From UBA791 sp963602355 (GTDB taxonomy: Bacteria > Cyanobacteriota > Vampirovibrionia > Gastranaerophilales > Gastranaerophilaceae): a stretch of DNA of 6,658 bases. Shown here one piece after another: positions 5,396 through 6,658 of the stretch. The notes under the pieces are model-generated. The model searched no databases. It worked only from the letters and a program-made list of their open reading frames with translations, and was not told where the DNA came from. Position 1 is the stretch's first letter, and the number at the start of each line of letters is the position of its first letter. Both the position numbers and the translations under genes were made by a program. The stretch is taken from contig CAVCIU010000067.1 in assembly GCA_963602355.1 (NCBI GenBank), positions 1-6,658 on the forward strand, given 5' to 3'.

Positions 5396-5815
5396 ATGAA
5401 AAAAATTTTATATTCAAATTTTGAAGGTATAGATGATATATTGAGCGATATGCTTAATACGGACTCGAAACAACCCAAAAAATATAAAAAAATTAATGAT
5501 AAAGACTTAGACTTTGCTGATTTGAATAATAGTGCAAAAAATTTGATTAAAAGAGCAATAAATAGAAAAACTTTGTACAAATTTTGGAATAAAGCAGTTG
5601 GTGAAAAGTTTGGTAAAATGTCCTTCCCTTATGGAATGGCACCAAATTACACAATGATTATTGCGTGTAAAAATGCAATTGTTGCTCAAGAATTATTACT
5701 TAAAAAACTGGATATATTAGAAAATCTTCAACCGTACGTAAAATCATTAAATATGACGGTTAAAGATTTAAAATTTGACCCTAAAAAATGGGATAATGAA
5801 TATATTAGTGAATAG
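5396..5815 (+). CDS. DUF721 family protein, possible DciA-type replicative helicase loader
   Basis: The 139-residue protein has a polar, Lys/Asp-rich N-terminal half. A DUF721-like core begins at LYKFWNKAVGEKFGKMSFPY (60-79), matching the family pattern of Trp, then a short helix with VG, then a small strand. It continues through NYTMIIACKNAIVAQELLLKKLDILENLQPY (84-114), the usual 'strand, then helix' pair that packs as a KH-like fold. DciA (DUF721) helps load DnaB in bacteria without DnaC or DnaI, so this could be that factor; I infer this from the fold pattern only. The N-terminal extension before the DUF721 core is a variation among homologues. The gene diverges from the DHH gene. Its stop codon lies within a series of AGTGAAT heptamers that runs into the intergenic region. 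Confidence 0.75.
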   Translation: MKKILYSNFEGIDDILSDMLNTDSKQPKKYKKINDKDLDFADLNNSAKNLIKRAINRKTLYKFWNKAVGEKFGKMSFPYGMAPNYTMIIACKNAIVAQELLLKKLDILENLQPYVKSLNMTVKDLKFDPKKWDNEYISE

Positions 5816-5848
5816 CAAATAGTGAATAGATATTAGTGAGTGGTGAAT
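5807..5848 (+). repeat. Degenerate heptamer tandem repeat, consensus AGTGAAT (six units)
   Basis: In register from 5807 the units read AGTGAAT, AGCAAAT, AGTGAAT, AGATATT, AGTGAGT and GGTGAAT. Matches to the consensus are 7, 5, 7, 4, 6 and 6 of 7. The nonamer AGTGAATAG occurs at 5807 and 5821, with GGTGAATAG at 5842, all spaced by multiples of seven. The first unit includes the last codons and stop of the DUF721 gene. Tandem heptamers are a known class of intergenic repeat in cyanobacteria (STRR), which fits the guessed lineage, but similar repeats occur elsewhere. Confidence 0.6.
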
Positions 5849-5871
5849 AGATTGTTTCTACTCACCACTCA
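5837..5871. terminator. Hairpin downstream of the DUF721 gene (possible terminator or mRNA 3' end)
   Basis: The 14-nt arms TGAGTGGTGAATAG (5837-5850) and CTACTCACCACTCA (5858-5871) pair with one mismatch around the loop ATTGTTT. The left arm is formed by the last heptamer units, so the stem may have arisen by inversion of repeat units. No T-run follows on either strand, so it is a poor intrinsic terminator, though it could protect a 3' end. Confidence 0.5.
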
Positions 5872-5896
5872 TAGTTCATAAATTCGTATTATGTAG

Positions 5897-5916
5897 GTTG
5901 GGGTAGAAACCCCAAC
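5897..5916. terminator. Hairpin GTTGGGGT-AGAA-ACCCCAAC after the YccA-family gene
   Basis: Perfect 8-bp GC-rich arms (5897-5904 and 5909-5916) enclose a 4-base loop. On the minus strand it begins 8 nt after the stop codon of the YccA-family gene, a terminator position, but what follows is CTACATAAT rather than a T-run. The flanks GTAGGTTGGGG...CCCCAACA recall a widespread palindromic intergenic repeat of cyanobacteria and other bacteria; that comparison is from memory. Confidence 0.5.
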
Positions 5917-5924
5917 AAAATTTA

Positions 5925-6656
5925 TTAACGGTCTCTTAATTTTGCTAACAAGTTCAAGATTTCAATGTATAACCAAACAAGTGTTACCATTAAGCCAAAA
6001 GCACCATACCATTCAAAGCTTTTGTCCATGCCTCTGTTGTTTGCTTGTTCAATAAAATCAAAGTCTAAAATTAAGTTTAATGCAGCGATTGCAACTACAA
6101 TTAAGCTAAATCCGATACCGATTGAGCTTGATGTAAAGATAAATGGAATGCTTTTACCAAATAACATACCAATCAATTGTACTAAGTAAATACCAGCGAT
6201 TGAAAATGTAGAAATTAAAAGTACACTTCTGAATTTTTCTGTAGCTCTAATTAATTTCATTTGGTATAAAACAAGCATTACAGCAAAAGCCATAAATGTT
6301 GATGCAACAGCTTGAATAGCAATTCCTGGGAATTGTGTTTCAACGTATGCAGTTGTGCCACCTAAAATTAAGCCTTCACCAATAGCATAAATTGGCGCAG
6401 CAATGCTGATTGCTTTTCTACTAAACATACATACCAAAAATGCAATGATACTAACTGCAAAACCTGCTATTGTTAGCATTGCAACTTGGTCAGTGTAACC
6501 TTGGAAATAAGCTCTCCAAATATAAAAACTAGACATCAATAAACAAATTAATAAAAAACCTGTTTTATTAACTACGCCTTGAATTGTCATTGGTACGCCA
6601 GTATAAGTTGAAGTATCACTTTTTATAGCGTTTTCTGTAAACATTGGATTTGACAT
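5925..6656 (-). CDS. Bax inhibitor-1/YccA family membrane protein
   Basis: This complete 243-residue protein has a polar N-terminal tail (1-30) and about seven membrane segments, near residues 33-50, 58-78, 85-105, 113-132, 144-166, 174-198 and 215-236. The family marks are at the C-terminus: ALNLILDFDFIEQANNRGMDKSFEWYGAFGL (192-222) and TLVWLYIEILNLLAKLR (225-241). These fit the bacterial YccA-type subfamily with its acidic DFDFIE motif. Bacterial relatives include YetJ, a pH-sensitive calcium leak channel, and E. coli YccA, which modulates FtsH; the function here is unknown and could be either or neither. The ATG is at 6654-6656, so only two upstream bases are in the window and its ribosome site and promoter cannot be seen. 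It converges on the DUF721 gene. Confidence 0.9.
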   Translation of the reverse strand: MSNPMFTENAIKSDTSTYTGVPMTIQGVVNKTGFLLICLLMSSFYIWRAYFQGYTDQVAMLTIAGFAVSIIAFLVCMFSRKAISIAAPIYAIGEGLILGGTTAYVETQFPGIAIQAVASTFMAFAVMLVLYQMKLIRATEKFRSVLLISTFSIAGIYLVQLIGMLFGKSIPFIFTSSSIGIGFSLIVVAIAALNLILDFDFIEQANNRGMDKSFEWYGAFGLMVTLVWLYIEILNLLAKLRDR

Positions 6657-6658
6657 AA

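Noticed and set aside
5355..5417. TTG-initiated extension of the DHH protein
   Set aside because: It would overlap the divergent DUF721 gene, the added residues are a Phe-rich stretch unlike the family N-terminus, and the internal ATG gives a family-length protein.
5392..5689. Leftward open frames opposite the DUF721 gene
   Set aside because: Low-complexity hydrophobic translations arise from Lys/Asp-rich codons on the other strand; the DUF721 frame has the family pattern.

Overview
This window is an AT-rich bacterial chromosome segment that uses the standard code: TGG encodes Trp and no in-frame TGA is read through. It holds eight protein genes, seven complete and one cut by the left edge. 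No RNA gene, insertion sequence, phage gene or CRISPR array is visible. The gene families are ordinary chromosomal ones, so this reads as a core or conserved region rather than a mobile island. The combination of MetW, DUF721/DciA, RmuC, a DHH phosphoesterase and a YccA-type membrane protein, together with intergenic repeats that resemble cyanobacterial ones, makes a low-GC member of the Melainabacteria/Vampirovibrionia (for example gut Gastranaerophilales) my best guess. That is inference; a low-GC bacterium of another phylum is not excluded.

Left part (1-1620). The N-terminal part of a response regulator runs leftward off the window. It diverges from rmuC across 237 bp carrying several short inverted repeats and a good extended -10 promoter for rmuC. 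rmuC ends at a perfect 17-bp hairpin that also serves the convergent gene to its right.

Middle (1618-2933). A small self-contained unit encodes a 63-residue cysteine-bearing protein of unknown function. It has its own promoter, an operator-like palindrome near the predicted transcription start, and a terminator-like hairpin on each side. Next comes a leftward gene for a GGDEF protein with a degenerate receiver domain. Its catalytic motif reads GDEEF, while the RxxD inhibitory site is intact.

Right-centre (2934-5395). Three leftward genes overlap and are probably translationally coupled: a DHH/DHHA1 phosphoesterase (NrnA-like), then a YihY/BrkB membrane protein, then a MetW-like methyltransferase. 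No terminator separates metW from the GGDEF gene, so some read-through is possible, although the GGDEF gene has its own promoter. The DHH gene diverges from a rightward DUF721 (DciA-like) gene across only 41 bp.

Right end (5396-6658). The DUF721 gene converges on a complete Bax-inhibitor-1/YccA membrane protein gene. The 109-bp gap between them holds degenerate heptamer repeats of consensus AGTGAAT and two hairpins.

The strongest leads are the altered GGDEF protein lying beside an NrnA-like phosphodiesterase operon, the autonomous small-protein unit with its operator, and the heptamer/hairpin cluster behind dciA. I see no clear sign of a wholly new multi-gene system.
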